Source: Chloroflexota bacterium
GTDB lineage: Bacteria; Chloroflexota; Anaerolineae; Aggregatilineales; Phototrophicaceae
DNA length: 64,000 nt
Reading direction: 5' to 3'
Assembly (NCBI GenBank): GCA_020161935.1
Contig: JAIUNI010000001.1
Location: 248,001-312,000, forward strand
Position numbers and translations under genes: made by a program. Under the pieces are notes generated by a model, which saw only the letters and a program-made list of their open reading frames with translations, had not been told where the DNA came from and ran no database searches. Below, piece by piece: positions 27,069 through 34,028 of the stretch; the first letter of the stretch is position 1; each line of letters starts with the position of its first letter.

Positions 27069-27127
27069 AATTTCACTCAAATATTGTTCATTATATATAC
27101 CAGTATATAGGGCATCGTGGCTAACGC

Positions 27128-27184
27128 GCCATTTAGAAACGAGCCAGTCTAAATGGCAGAACGTAGAGATGCGTTCTGCCTTTT
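27128..27184. terminator. Two overlapping perfect hairpins between the dehydrogenase and comM
   Basis: Stem 1: GCCATTTAGA / TCTAAATGGC (27128-27137 with 27148-27157), ten base pairs. Stem 2: GGCAGAACG / CGTTCTGCC (27155-27163 with 27172-27180), nine base pairs. They share GGC. On the minus strand, stem 2 comes right after the dehydrogenase stop; only the + strand shows TTTT after it, so terminator strength is uncertain. Confidence 0.6.
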
Positions 27185-27188
27185 GAGC

Positions 27189-28196
27189 CTAGCGATTAAA
27201 GTGGACTTTTACACGTTTGGGATCGGTGGCGGCGACATCCAGCGCGTGCGTGAATTCATCGAGGGCGAACCGGTGCGAAATAAGCGGCTCGACTTGAATG
27301 GCACCACTTTGAATAAGCGCGATGCTTTGCGGGAAGGTACGGTTGACCGCGAAGCTGCCGACGATCTTGAGGTCACGGCGGAAGACTTCGTAGGATGGGA
27401 ATTTAACGTAACTGCCCTGTGGTGTCACGCCGAATACCCAAATTTTCCCGCGCGGGGCGGCATATTGGAAAGTGCCTTCGAGGACAGCGGGAATGCCGGT
27501 GGCATCGGCGACAATATCATAGCCATCGGGCGAGATGGATTTCAGTTTGGCGTGCTGGGTGGCATCGGCGATGACGGTGTGGGTCGCGCCTAACTGCTCG
27601 GCCATTTGTAAGCGCCACGGTACAACATCGGTGACGACAACGCGCACGGCTCCCGCTTGCTTGAGGGACTGCGCGACGAGGATGCCCATTGGCCCCGCGC
27701 CGAACACTAAGGCCGAGTCGCCGGGGCGCACATTGATTTGCGTCATGCCCCACGCCACACAAGCGAGCGGTTCGATGAGGGCAGCCGCGCTGTAGGACAT
27801 CTCGCCGATGGCGAACACGTTGCTTTCGGGCGCGACAACATAGTCGGCGAACGCACCGCTGCGCGTTACCCCGATGGCGCGGAGATTTTTACACTGATTA
27901 GGTTCGTTACGCTGGCAGTAGGCACAGCGGTTGCAGGGAATGTTGGGGTCGGCAGTCACGCGATCACCGACTTTGAAGTTGGTGACGTTCGCACCGACGG
28001 CTACGACCTCACCGCTAAATTCGTGGCCGGGGATGATGGGGTACTCGGCCTCGTATTCGCCTTTGAAGATGTGCAAGTCCGTGCCACAGATGCCTGCCGC
28101 GTGAACTTTGATGAGGACATCATCCGCGCCGGGAGTAGGTTCTGCGACGGTGGTGACGATGCCTTGACCCGGTTGGACGATTTGAGCGGCTTTCAT
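27189..28196 (-). CDS. Zinc-dependent medium-chain alcohol/polyol dehydrogenase
   Basis: 335 residues of the MDR superfamily, sorbitol/threonine dehydrogenase branch. Catalytic zinc ligands: Cys in HAAGICGTDLHIF and His-Glu in IPGHEFSGEV. The structural zinc lobe is CNRCAYCQRNEPNQC. NAD(P) binding is by ALVFGAGPMGILVAQ. Such enzymes oxidise sugar alcohols or related secondary alcohols. Lone gene upstream of comM, separated from it by the hairpin pair. To its other side lie 880 bases of repeats. Confidence 0.9.
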   Translation of the reverse strand: MKAAQIVQPGQGIVTTVAEPTPGADDVLIKVHAAGICGTDLHIFKGEYEAEYPIIPGHEFSGEVVAVGANVTNFKVGDRVTADPNIPCNRCAYCQRNEPNQCKNLRAIGVTRSGAFADYVVAPESNVFAIGEMSYSAAALIEPLACVAWGMTQINVRPGDSALVFGAGPMGILVAQSLKQAGAVRVVVTDVVPWRLQMAEQLGATHTVIADATQHAKLKSISPDGYDIVADATGIPAVLEGTFQYAAPRGKIWVFGVTPQGSYVKFPSYEVFRRDLKIVGSFAVNRTFPQSIALIQSGAIQVEPLISHRFALDEFTHALDVAATDPKRVKVHFNR

Positions 28197-28284
28197 ACGC
28201 GATGCTCCTGTAAAACCTTACTATGACCCTTATTGTAACGCGGTTGGGCGAGGGCAGGTATCAATAGGCGAAATATGCAATACT

Positions 28285-28530
28285 TCCGCCGAAATGGCTG
28301 GCGGGAGTCTCCCGTGCATCCGCTGAAGTGACATTTTGTGGCGGCAGAAGTGAGGGAGCGCGGCGCTGAAATGACATTTTCCGGCGGCTTTAGCCGAGTA
28401 ATCCACCGCTGTGCAAATATGGTGCTGTCGCAGCGGATGTGAGGGAAGTTGCCGCTGAATTGCAGTTACAAGTTTCAAGTGACAAGTTACAAGAAAAGAC
28501 AAAGGCAGATTGAACCGCCAAGTCGCTAAG
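28285..28530 (+). repeat. Dispersed repeat family 1, copy B
   Basis: Matches 7519-7735 in the same orientation, most strongly over the first 100 bases (GCCGAAATGGCTGGC, GAAGTGACATTTTGTGGCGG, GAGGGAGCGCGGCGCTGAAA). Further along it shares GCGGATGTGAGGGA and ACAAGTTACAAG. Confidence 0.75.
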
Positions 28531-28725
28531 AACGCCAAGAGAAGAATAACAAAACGCAAAGACGCAAGGAAGGTGCAATACAAGTCGCCAAGAACGCCAA
28601 GAAAATGCAGAGAAAGAAGAGAAAAAGGGATTAACCGCAGAGAATAACAAAACGCAAAGGCGCTAAGAGGCAAGGGCGCAAAGATCTTTAACACAAAGAC
28701 TCCAAGACTCAGAGACACAAAGGTG
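28500..28725 (+). repeat. CGCAAAG/CGCCAAG-rich dispersed repeat block
   Basis: Many near-copies of a 9-12 base purine-rich word (ACGCCAAGA, ACGCAAAGACGCAAGG, GGCGCTAAGAGGC, ACACAAAGACTCCAAGACTC). The last part, TTTAACACAAAGACTCC onward, is related to the minus strand of 58082-58122. Words of this type recur between genes in several bacterial phyla. Confidence 0.7.
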
Positions 28726-28759
28726 AGAAGCCATTTGAAAATTTTTTGTGGTTGGCAGC

Positions 28760-28784
28760 GGACGCGCTGTCTCGCGTCCCTACA
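28760..28784. repeat. REP-like hairpin 1
   Basis: GGACGCG-CTGTCT-CGCGTCC followed by CTACA. Seven perfect base pairs. Confidence 0.7.
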
Positions 28785-28812
28785 GCCAATACGAGCTACA
28801 ACCCCACGTTTG

Positions 28813-28837
28813 TGTAGGGACAGCAGACAGGCTGTCC
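28813..28837. repeat. REP-like hairpin 2
   Basis: TGTAG then GGACAGC-AGACAG-GCTGTCC. Seven perfect base pairs; the TGTAGG edge is the complement of the CCTACA edge of the other two hairpins. Confidence 0.7.
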
Positions 28838-29040
28838 GGCATTTCTGTGACTTCTCAAATGGTTTCTAAGAACAGCATAGCATAAAGTGAAGGGTTTAGG
28901 GTGAACATTTGGTCTCTTTTAAGCGGCGAGTTCACCAACCTTTTTGAGGGAAAAGGATTGTTAAGAGCGTTAGTGGATGGTTGGAAAATGGTTTGTGTGT
29001 GTTTGGGAGTGGGTACGTGTGGTGGTTGAGGGCGGAAGTG

Positions 29041-29065
29041 GGGGCGCAAGCCTTGCGCCCCTACA
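29041..29065. repeat. REP-like hairpin 3
   Basis: GGGGCGCAA-GCC-TTGCGCCCC followed by TACA. Nine perfect base pairs, 17 bases from the stop codon of the permease gene, so it may also help end that transcript. Confidence 0.75.
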
Positions 29066-29081
29066 ATTCGTATTTTTGGGG

Positions 29082-29945
29082 TTAACCCTTCAAGCCGCTG
29101 GAAACGGATAAGCCTTTGATAATCCAGTTTTGGGCGAAGAAGTAGACGATTAAGACCGGAATAAGGGCAACGACTGACCCCGCCATAAGGAGTTCCCAGC
29201 GGACGGTGAACTGACCCTGAAAGGTGCTTAAGCCTACGGGAAGGGTTCGCATGGATTCCGAATTGGTGACGACCAGCGGCCAGAGGAAGTCGTTCCATGT
29301 GCCGAGGAAGGTGAACACGGCTAAGGCGGCGAGAGCAGGACGTGAGTTCGGCAGCAAAATGCTCCACCAGATGCGGAGGGATGACGCACCGTCGATGCGT
29401 GCCGACTCGTCATAATCCAGCGGGATGCCGCGATAATACTGGCGCAGCAGGAAGATGCTGAATGCCGAGAAGGCAGGTGGGACGATCAGCGCAAGGTAAC
29501 TATCGAACCAGCCAAGCTGACGGATCATCAAGAAGTTTGGCAGCAGTAGCACGGGGAAGGGGATCATGAGGCCGATGAGATACAGGAAGAATATCGTATC
29601 GCGCCCCTTGAAGCGCAGCCGTGCAAAGGCGTAGGCAGCCAAAGAGGATGTGAGGAGTTGGAGTAAGGTCACGCTGGTGGCGACCAATAAACTGTTGAAG
29701 AAGTAGCGGTCAAAGGGCAGCGAATTGAGGGCAGTGGCGTAGTTGGAGATCATGAAGGTTGACGGGATGAGACGTGGTGGAAATTCCCGTAAGATGTCGG
29801 TCGAGGTTTTTAGGGATGTGCTGACCATCCACAAGAAGGGCAGCACCATGATAAACGAACCCAGCAGCAGCACGATATGCGCCGCCAGTTTTCCCCACGG
29901 GATTCCGTTTGATGGGCGCGGTTTGTCGTATAGGGTGTCGGTCAT
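29082..29945 (-). CDS. Carbohydrate ABC transporter permease, MalG type
   Basis: About 287 residues with six membrane helices. First helix LAAHIVLLLGSFIMVLPFLWMVSTSLK; the EAA coupling loop is YDESARIDGASSLRIWWSILLP. It forms the channel with the MalF-type permease encoded just upstream. I start at the ATG at 29945 (MTDTLYDKPRPSNG), which has AGAGG seven bases upstream and begins 12 bases after the stop of the preceding gene; an earlier in-frame start would overlap that gene by 85 bases. No ATPase gene is present in the cluster. Confidence 0.92.
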   Translation of the reverse strand: MTDTLYDKPRPSNGIPWGKLAAHIVLLLGSFIMVLPFLWMVSTSLKTSTDILREFPPRLIPSTFMISNYATALNSLPFDRYFFNSLLVATSVTLLQLLTSSLAAYAFARLRFKGRDTIFFLYLIGLMIPFPVLLLPNFLMIRQLGWFDSYLALIVPPAFSAFSIFLLRQYYRGIPLDYDESARIDGASSLRIWWSILLPNSRPALAALAVFTFLGTWNDFLWPLVVTNSESMRTLPVGLSTFQGQFTVRWELLMAGSVVALIPVLIVYFFAQNWIIKGLSVSSGLKG

Positions 29946-29956
29946 GTTTGCGCCTC

Positions 29957-31015
29957 TTATTCTGTTTCGTAGTAAACCCAGCGCCGCTGCAAGTAAGTTT
30001 GGAGGATGGTGACGGTGAAAACGATGCCGAACAGCACCCATGAGATCGCGGCGGCTTTACCCATGCGCTGAAAGCTAAACGCATTTTGATAAATGTAGGT
30101 GACGATGGACGCGGCGGCGTTGGGGAGCTGACGCTGTGTATTGGCGGACATAATGATCGGCTCGGTGAAAATTTGGAACGCGCCGAGCATTTGAATGACC
30201 AGTAAAAAGAAAGTGGTCGGGCTGACGAGCGGTATGGTAACAAAGCGCAGTAATTGGCGGCGGTTTGCGCCATCGACTTTCGCCGCGTCATACAGGACTT
30301 CGGGAACGGCTTGCAGCGCGGCTAAGTAAATGACCATCGTGAAGCCGACGTTTTTCCAGATGGTAAAAATGGCGACACTGACCAGCGCCCAACCCGGCCA
30401 AATGCCCCCGGCGGAGGCATTTAAAAAGTCGGGCGGCGTGATCGCTTTGATGGACGCGAGGAGGTCTGGCGAGTTTTGGACGAACGATAGGCTGAGGAGA
30501 AAACCCTTTAGCTGCCAGACACTCGCAGCGATGACACCGGTTTGCTGGTTAAACAGGAAGCGGAATACCATCGCCGCCGCGACGACGCTGGCGACGACCG
30601 GCATGAAGTACAACATCCGGTAGAGCTTCGCGCCGCGCAGACCGGAGTTGAGAATGTTCGCAAGAATGAAGCCGAGGATCAGTTGTACTGGAACGATCAG
30701 AACCGAGTACCAAAACGTATTTTTAACGACGGTTCCAAAAAGTGGATCGGTGGTAAATAACTCGACATAATTTGCAGGGCCAATATATTTAGGCGGGGTG
30801 ATTAAGTCCCACTGCTGGAAGCTGATGAAGAATGAAACAGCAATCGGGATAAGAACAAATATGGTGAAGCCGATTAAGCTGGGTAGTAAAAATAAGTAAC
30901 CTTCGAACTGCTGATCGGCACGCCACACGCCAATGCCCAATCTAAAGCTGAGTCGCTGCCGGAGGGTGGAAGGCTGAGGCGTTCTTGGTGATGATAAATT
31001 ACTGGCGCGATCCAT
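29957..31015 (-). CDS. Carbohydrate ABC transporter permease, MalF type
   Basis: About 352 residues. Helices begin with FEGYLFLLPSLIGFTIFVLIPIAVSFF (about 41-67). The coupling loop is LYDAAKVDGANRRQLLRFVTIPLVSP, the usual EAA motif of sugar permeases. The loop after the third helix (about 150-205, with LKGFLLSLSFVQNSPDLLASIKAI) is about 50 residues longer than in simple members. An ATG at 31015 with GGAG further upstream is my start; a TTG at 31036 is in frame. Second gene of a binding protein-permease-permease operon. Confidence 0.9.
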   Translation of the reverse strand: MDRASNLSSPRTPQPSTLRQRLSFRLGIGVWRADQQFEGYLFLLPSLIGFTIFVLIPIAVSFFISFQQWDLITPPKYIGPANYVELFTTDPLFGTVVKNTFWYSVLIVPVQLILGFILANILNSGLRGAKLYRMLYFMPVVASVVAAAMVFRFLFNQQTGVIAASVWQLKGFLLSLSFVQNSPDLLASIKAITPPDFLNASAGGIWPGWALVSVAIFTIWKNVGFTMVIYLAALQAVPEVLYDAAKVDGANRRQLLRFVTIPLVSPTTFFLLVIQMLGAFQIFTEPIIMSANTQRQLPNAAASIVTYIYQNAFSFQRMGKAAAISWVLFGIVFTVTILQTYLQRRWVYYETE

Positions 31016-31112
31016 AATGCCGTTGTCTCCGTTCAACCTTGAATGAAACGCGGGGCAGAGAAAATCCTCAAGCCCCGCGTCGAATGAACCTCAGACGGTT
31101 ACACTTCTGAGA

Positions 31113-32405
31113 CTATTTTGGATAGCCTTTGTCGGTTAGGAATGTGTTCACGCTGTCGCACAAACCCGGCAGAACATCGGCAGCTTGCGCTTCACCCGCC
31201 CAGATTGAAGTCAGAACCGGGCTGATGATGGTGCTGTTGAGTTCGCCCCATTCCGGGAACCAACCGTTGCCGTTCGGGGGGGCTGATTCCGCGCCGACCA
31301 ACCACGCCTGCTTGTTGGCAGGGGCGCGGCTGTCATCCAAGAACACGGGCGAGTTCGCGCCGGATTTGGTTGGAGGGAAGGCATCACCCGCCGAGAAGTA
31401 AACAGCCTGACCACCTTCGGGCGATTGCAGGAATTGCAGGAATGCCCACGCATCTTCCGGTTGGTCGCTGAGGGCGCTCATGACCCACGCCGCGCCGTTG
31501 GTACTGCCAGCTTGGCGACCACCACTCGGAGCCAGCGGGACGGCGGCGACATCATAGTTCACACCGGCGGCATTCAACGCCGGAACGCGGCTGGCGTTCT
31601 GGATGAACATCGAAGCCTGACCGGAGAGGAATACCGCTTGGTCACCACCGGCTTGGCCGAGGTTAGCATCGCGCCATGCGATTTCGTCATTCATCAAGCC
31701 AGCGAAGAACTCGACACCAGCGATGGATTCGGGGGTGCTGAGGCGGCATTCGCCGGGGGCGAACATATCGTCCAGAATTGCGCCACCATTGGCACCGACG
31801 AAGTTGAAGTACTTGCCACCTTCCGCAGCCAGACCGTAACGGGTGACGCGACCGGTGTCATCCTTGATGGTCAGGGCTTCAGCGGCGGCACGCAGGTCAT
31901 CCCACGTCCATTCGTCGGTCGGGTATTCCAGACCTGCTGCGTCGAAATCATCTTTGTTGTAGTACAGGGTTTCCACGGCGCTGTCACGCGGGAAACCATA
32001 GACCACACCGTCGAGCGAGGTGCTTTCGAGCGCACCCGGCCAGTAATCTTCACGATCCAAGCCCGCTTCTTCGATGAAGGGGTCGAGGCTCTGAATCAAG
32101 CCACTGGCGGCGTAGCGCTGAATGGGCGACATGAAGAACACATCGGGGATAGCGGTACCGTCACCGGCTGCGAACAGAGTGTCCATCTTCGTGAAGTAAT
32201 CACCCCACGGCTGCGACCACAACTCAACCGTGACGTTGGGGTTGGCTTCCATATAGGCATCGGCCACTTTTTGATGAACGGCGATTTCTTCCGGGCTGCC
32301 CCACATACCCCACAACAAGGTGGTTTGGTCTTGGGCGACCGCGACGTTACTAAATGCTGCGAGTACCAAAATAATCAGTAAAATACCTGTAAGCCGTTTC
32401 CTCAT
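31113..32405 (-). CDS. Sugar-binding protein of an ABC transporter (family 1)
   Basis: 430-residue extracellular solute-binding protein of the maltose/multiple-sugar type. Signal peptide about 1-24 (MRKRLTGILLIILVLAAFSNVAVAQ), then LLWGMWGSPEEIAVHQKVADAYMEANPNVTVELWSQPW, the usual N-lobe entry, and the PWAFLQFLQSPEGGQAVYFSAG-like C-terminal helix region (DAWAFLQFLQSPEGGQ). AGGAG precedes the ATG. First gene of the import operon; the gap of about 100 bases to the next gene is typical for uncoupling binding protein from permease expression. Confidence 0.92.
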   Translation of the reverse strand: MRKRLTGILLIILVLAAFSNVAVAQDQTTLLWGMWGSPEEIAVHQKVADAYMEANPNVTVELWSQPWGDYFTKMDTLFAAGDGTAIPDVFFMSPIQRYAASGLIQSLDPFIEEAGLDREDYWPGALESTSLDGVVYGFPRDSAVETLYYNKDDFDAAGLEYPTDEWTWDDLRAAAEALTIKDDTGRVTRYGLAAEGGKYFNFVGANGGAILDDMFAPGECRLSTPESIAGVEFFAGLMNDEIAWRDANLGQAGGDQAVFLSGQASMFIQNASRVPALNAAGVNYDVAAVPLAPSGGRQAGSTNGAAWVMSALSDQPEDAWAFLQFLQSPEGGQAVYFSAGDAFPPTKSGANSPVFLDDSRAPANKQAWLVGAESAPPNGNGWFPEWGELNSTIISPVLTSIWAGEAQAADVLPGLCDSVNTFLTDKGYPK

Positions 32406-32506
32406 ATTATCGCTCCTATGCTTGATGAAACGTGCGAAACACTTTCCAGCAAATCGGATTATAACGCCTTCGTGACGTTATGCCATTAGAACCATGCCGT
32501 GTAATT

Positions 32507-33844
32507 CTAGACCGGGCCACCTCCAGCGTGGATCGCAAAGTCGTTCATTTCGGTGAGCCGTGCGGCTTCTGGTTTGGCGGCTAAGAGATCGTCAAAGAGC
32601 GGTAGCTGCCCATTTTGTACCGCGTTTTCGGCATAGATATACATGGCGGCTGACCAACCTTGCAGTTCGAAGCCCATCGGATGCCCGCTTACACCATGCA
32701 TCCATTCGTTGAAGCCTTCATCGTCCCGCGAACCCTGCTGATTAGCGTTGGCAAGCGAGAGCAGCAAGCGTTCGGCTTCGGAATGCCACTGATGACGCAC
32801 CAGCGCCGCGACGTGGAAGCCGCCGACCATCGGCCAGATGCCGCCGTTGTGATATTGGTGCGGCAGGTTGAGGTTACGGCTGCGATAGTACGAACGCCAG
32901 TCACTTTCGCCGGGGTGAATGGGCGGGTAGATGGCTTTGCTGGGGTAGGGTTCGGCGATGCCGACTTGATACATATAGCGCAGGATATGTTCGCGCCGGT
33001 GGTAATCGGCGATGCCTGACAAAATGGCGAGGCAGTTACCGAGCGTATCACACCAGTCACCATACTCGCGGAAGGCGACCCACGGCAGGTAGTAGGGGCG
33101 GCTGGAGATGGTACCGATGTTGTGGTATAGCATGTACCATTCGAGGCGAATGGCTTTGAGCCGTTCGAGCTGCTCGGCAAAGTGTTCGGCCACCCAGCAG
33201 CGGTCGATCCACATGAGTAGGTTGATGCGTTCGTGAATTTGGGCGGCGTTGACGTTCATGGTGTGGCGCGGTGCCGGTTCCGGCAGGCGCTGGTACATGA
33301 GGTCGTAAGCGAGCGCCGCTGCATAGTAGAGCGAATTATCGTATAGGGTGTTATAGCGGACGGCGATTAAATCCATCCAGTTACCGGCCTCCGGGATTTC
33401 CAGCAAGCCGCATTCGTTCATATCCTGATATTCAAGCCACTTGAGGGCGTTGGTAATCCTATCCCAATTGTCTTTCAGGAAGTCCATATCGCCTGTGGTT
33501 TGTAGGTGGGCGAAGTGGAGCAGGATGAACCACAAATTCGCGTCAACTGCGCCCGCGTTTTCGGTGCTGATGTAGCCGTTGTCGGGGTTGACATTGAGGG
33601 GAATTAGCCCACGTTGCGACTGGTGTGCGCCGAGGGTGGCAAGCCCCGCCCGAACGGTCGCGATGAGTTCCGCGTCACCGCTGGCGAACGCGCCCAAAGC
33701 AATCACGCCGTTATCCCGCGCCCAGACCTGAGGGTAGCCCGCCGTTAAGCCGGAAGCGCGGAACCCGCTTGGTGTGACGCAGCGGCGCAGCACTTCTAAT
33801 GCTCTTTCATGCGCGAACTTGAGTGTTTGGTTGTCAGTTTGCAT
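32507..33844 (-). CDS. GH100/GH63-like (alpha/alpha)6 glycosidase
   Basis: 445 residues, no signal peptide. The (alpha/alpha)6-barrel and the segment YPQVWARDNGVIALGAF (with a probable catalytic Asp) resemble neutral/alkaline invertases (GH100) and related amylo-1,6-glucosidase-like hydrolases. Further family-like blocks are DANLWFILLHFAHLQTTGD, YNTLYDNSLYYAAALAYDL and the C-terminal GGIWPMVGGFHVAALVRHQ. It should act in the cytoplasm on a sugar delivered by the adjacent ABC importer, sucrose-like or a glucosyl/mannosyl glycerate compound. It lies upstream of the binding-protein gene in the same direction, 100 bases away. GAGG precedes the ATG. Confidence 0.78.
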   Translation of the reverse strand: MQTDNQTLKFAHERALEVLRRCVTPSGFRASGLTAGYPQVWARDNGVIALGAFASGDAELIATVRAGLATLGAHQSQRGLIPLNVNPDNGYISTENAGAVDANLWFILLHFAHLQTTGDMDFLKDNWDRITNALKWLEYQDMNECGLLEIPEAGNWMDLIAVRYNTLYDNSLYYAAALAYDLMYQRLPEPAPRHTMNVNAAQIHERINLLMWIDRCWVAEHFAEQLERLKAIRLEWYMLYHNIGTISSRPYYLPWVAFREYGDWCDTLGNCLAILSGIADYHRREHILRYMYQVGIAEPYPSKAIYPPIHPGESDWRSYYRSRNLNLPHQYHNGGIWPMVGGFHVAALVRHQWHSEAERLLLSLANANQQGSRDDEGFNEWMHGVSGHPMGFELQGWSAAMYIYAENAVQNGQLPLFDDLLAAKPEAARLTEMNDFAIHAGGGPV

Positions 33845-34028
33845 GTTTTATATCCTCGCCTATTGCCCATATTTTAGCACTTTCGTCCGGCGTTGTATGC
33901 AAGCCATTGGCGTTTATTTGGTCTGGGCAACCGGCGCGACATTCATCTCTCGATATGTTATGCTTGGGGCAGGCTCTGTACCATTATCTTGAAAAGTAGA
34001 TCGTACACCGAGTAAGCCAAACTTCACT

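Larger units (their letters stand above)
28197..29081. other. 885-base repeat-filled intergenic region
   Basis: No credible gene. In order: dispersed repeat copy B (28285-28530), a block rich in CGCAAAG/ACGCCAAG words (28500-28725), a segment flanked by CCATTTGA ... TCAAATGG containing two hairpins (28730-28862), AT-rich sequence, and a third hairpin (29041-29065). An open frame of 162 codons over 28230-28718 on the minus strand is made of repeat sequence and I do not accept it as a gene. Confidence 0.75.

Noticed and set aside
28230..28718. Minus-strand open frame of 162 codons in the repeat region
   Set aside because: It consists of repeat sequence (dispersed repeat copy B and CGCAAAG words), has low-complexity translation, no ribosome site and no family resemblance.
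31425..32381. 318-codon open frame opposite the sugar-binding-protein gene
   Set aside because: Antisense shadow; the minus-strand gene has a signal peptide, ribosome site and family motifs, this frame has none.
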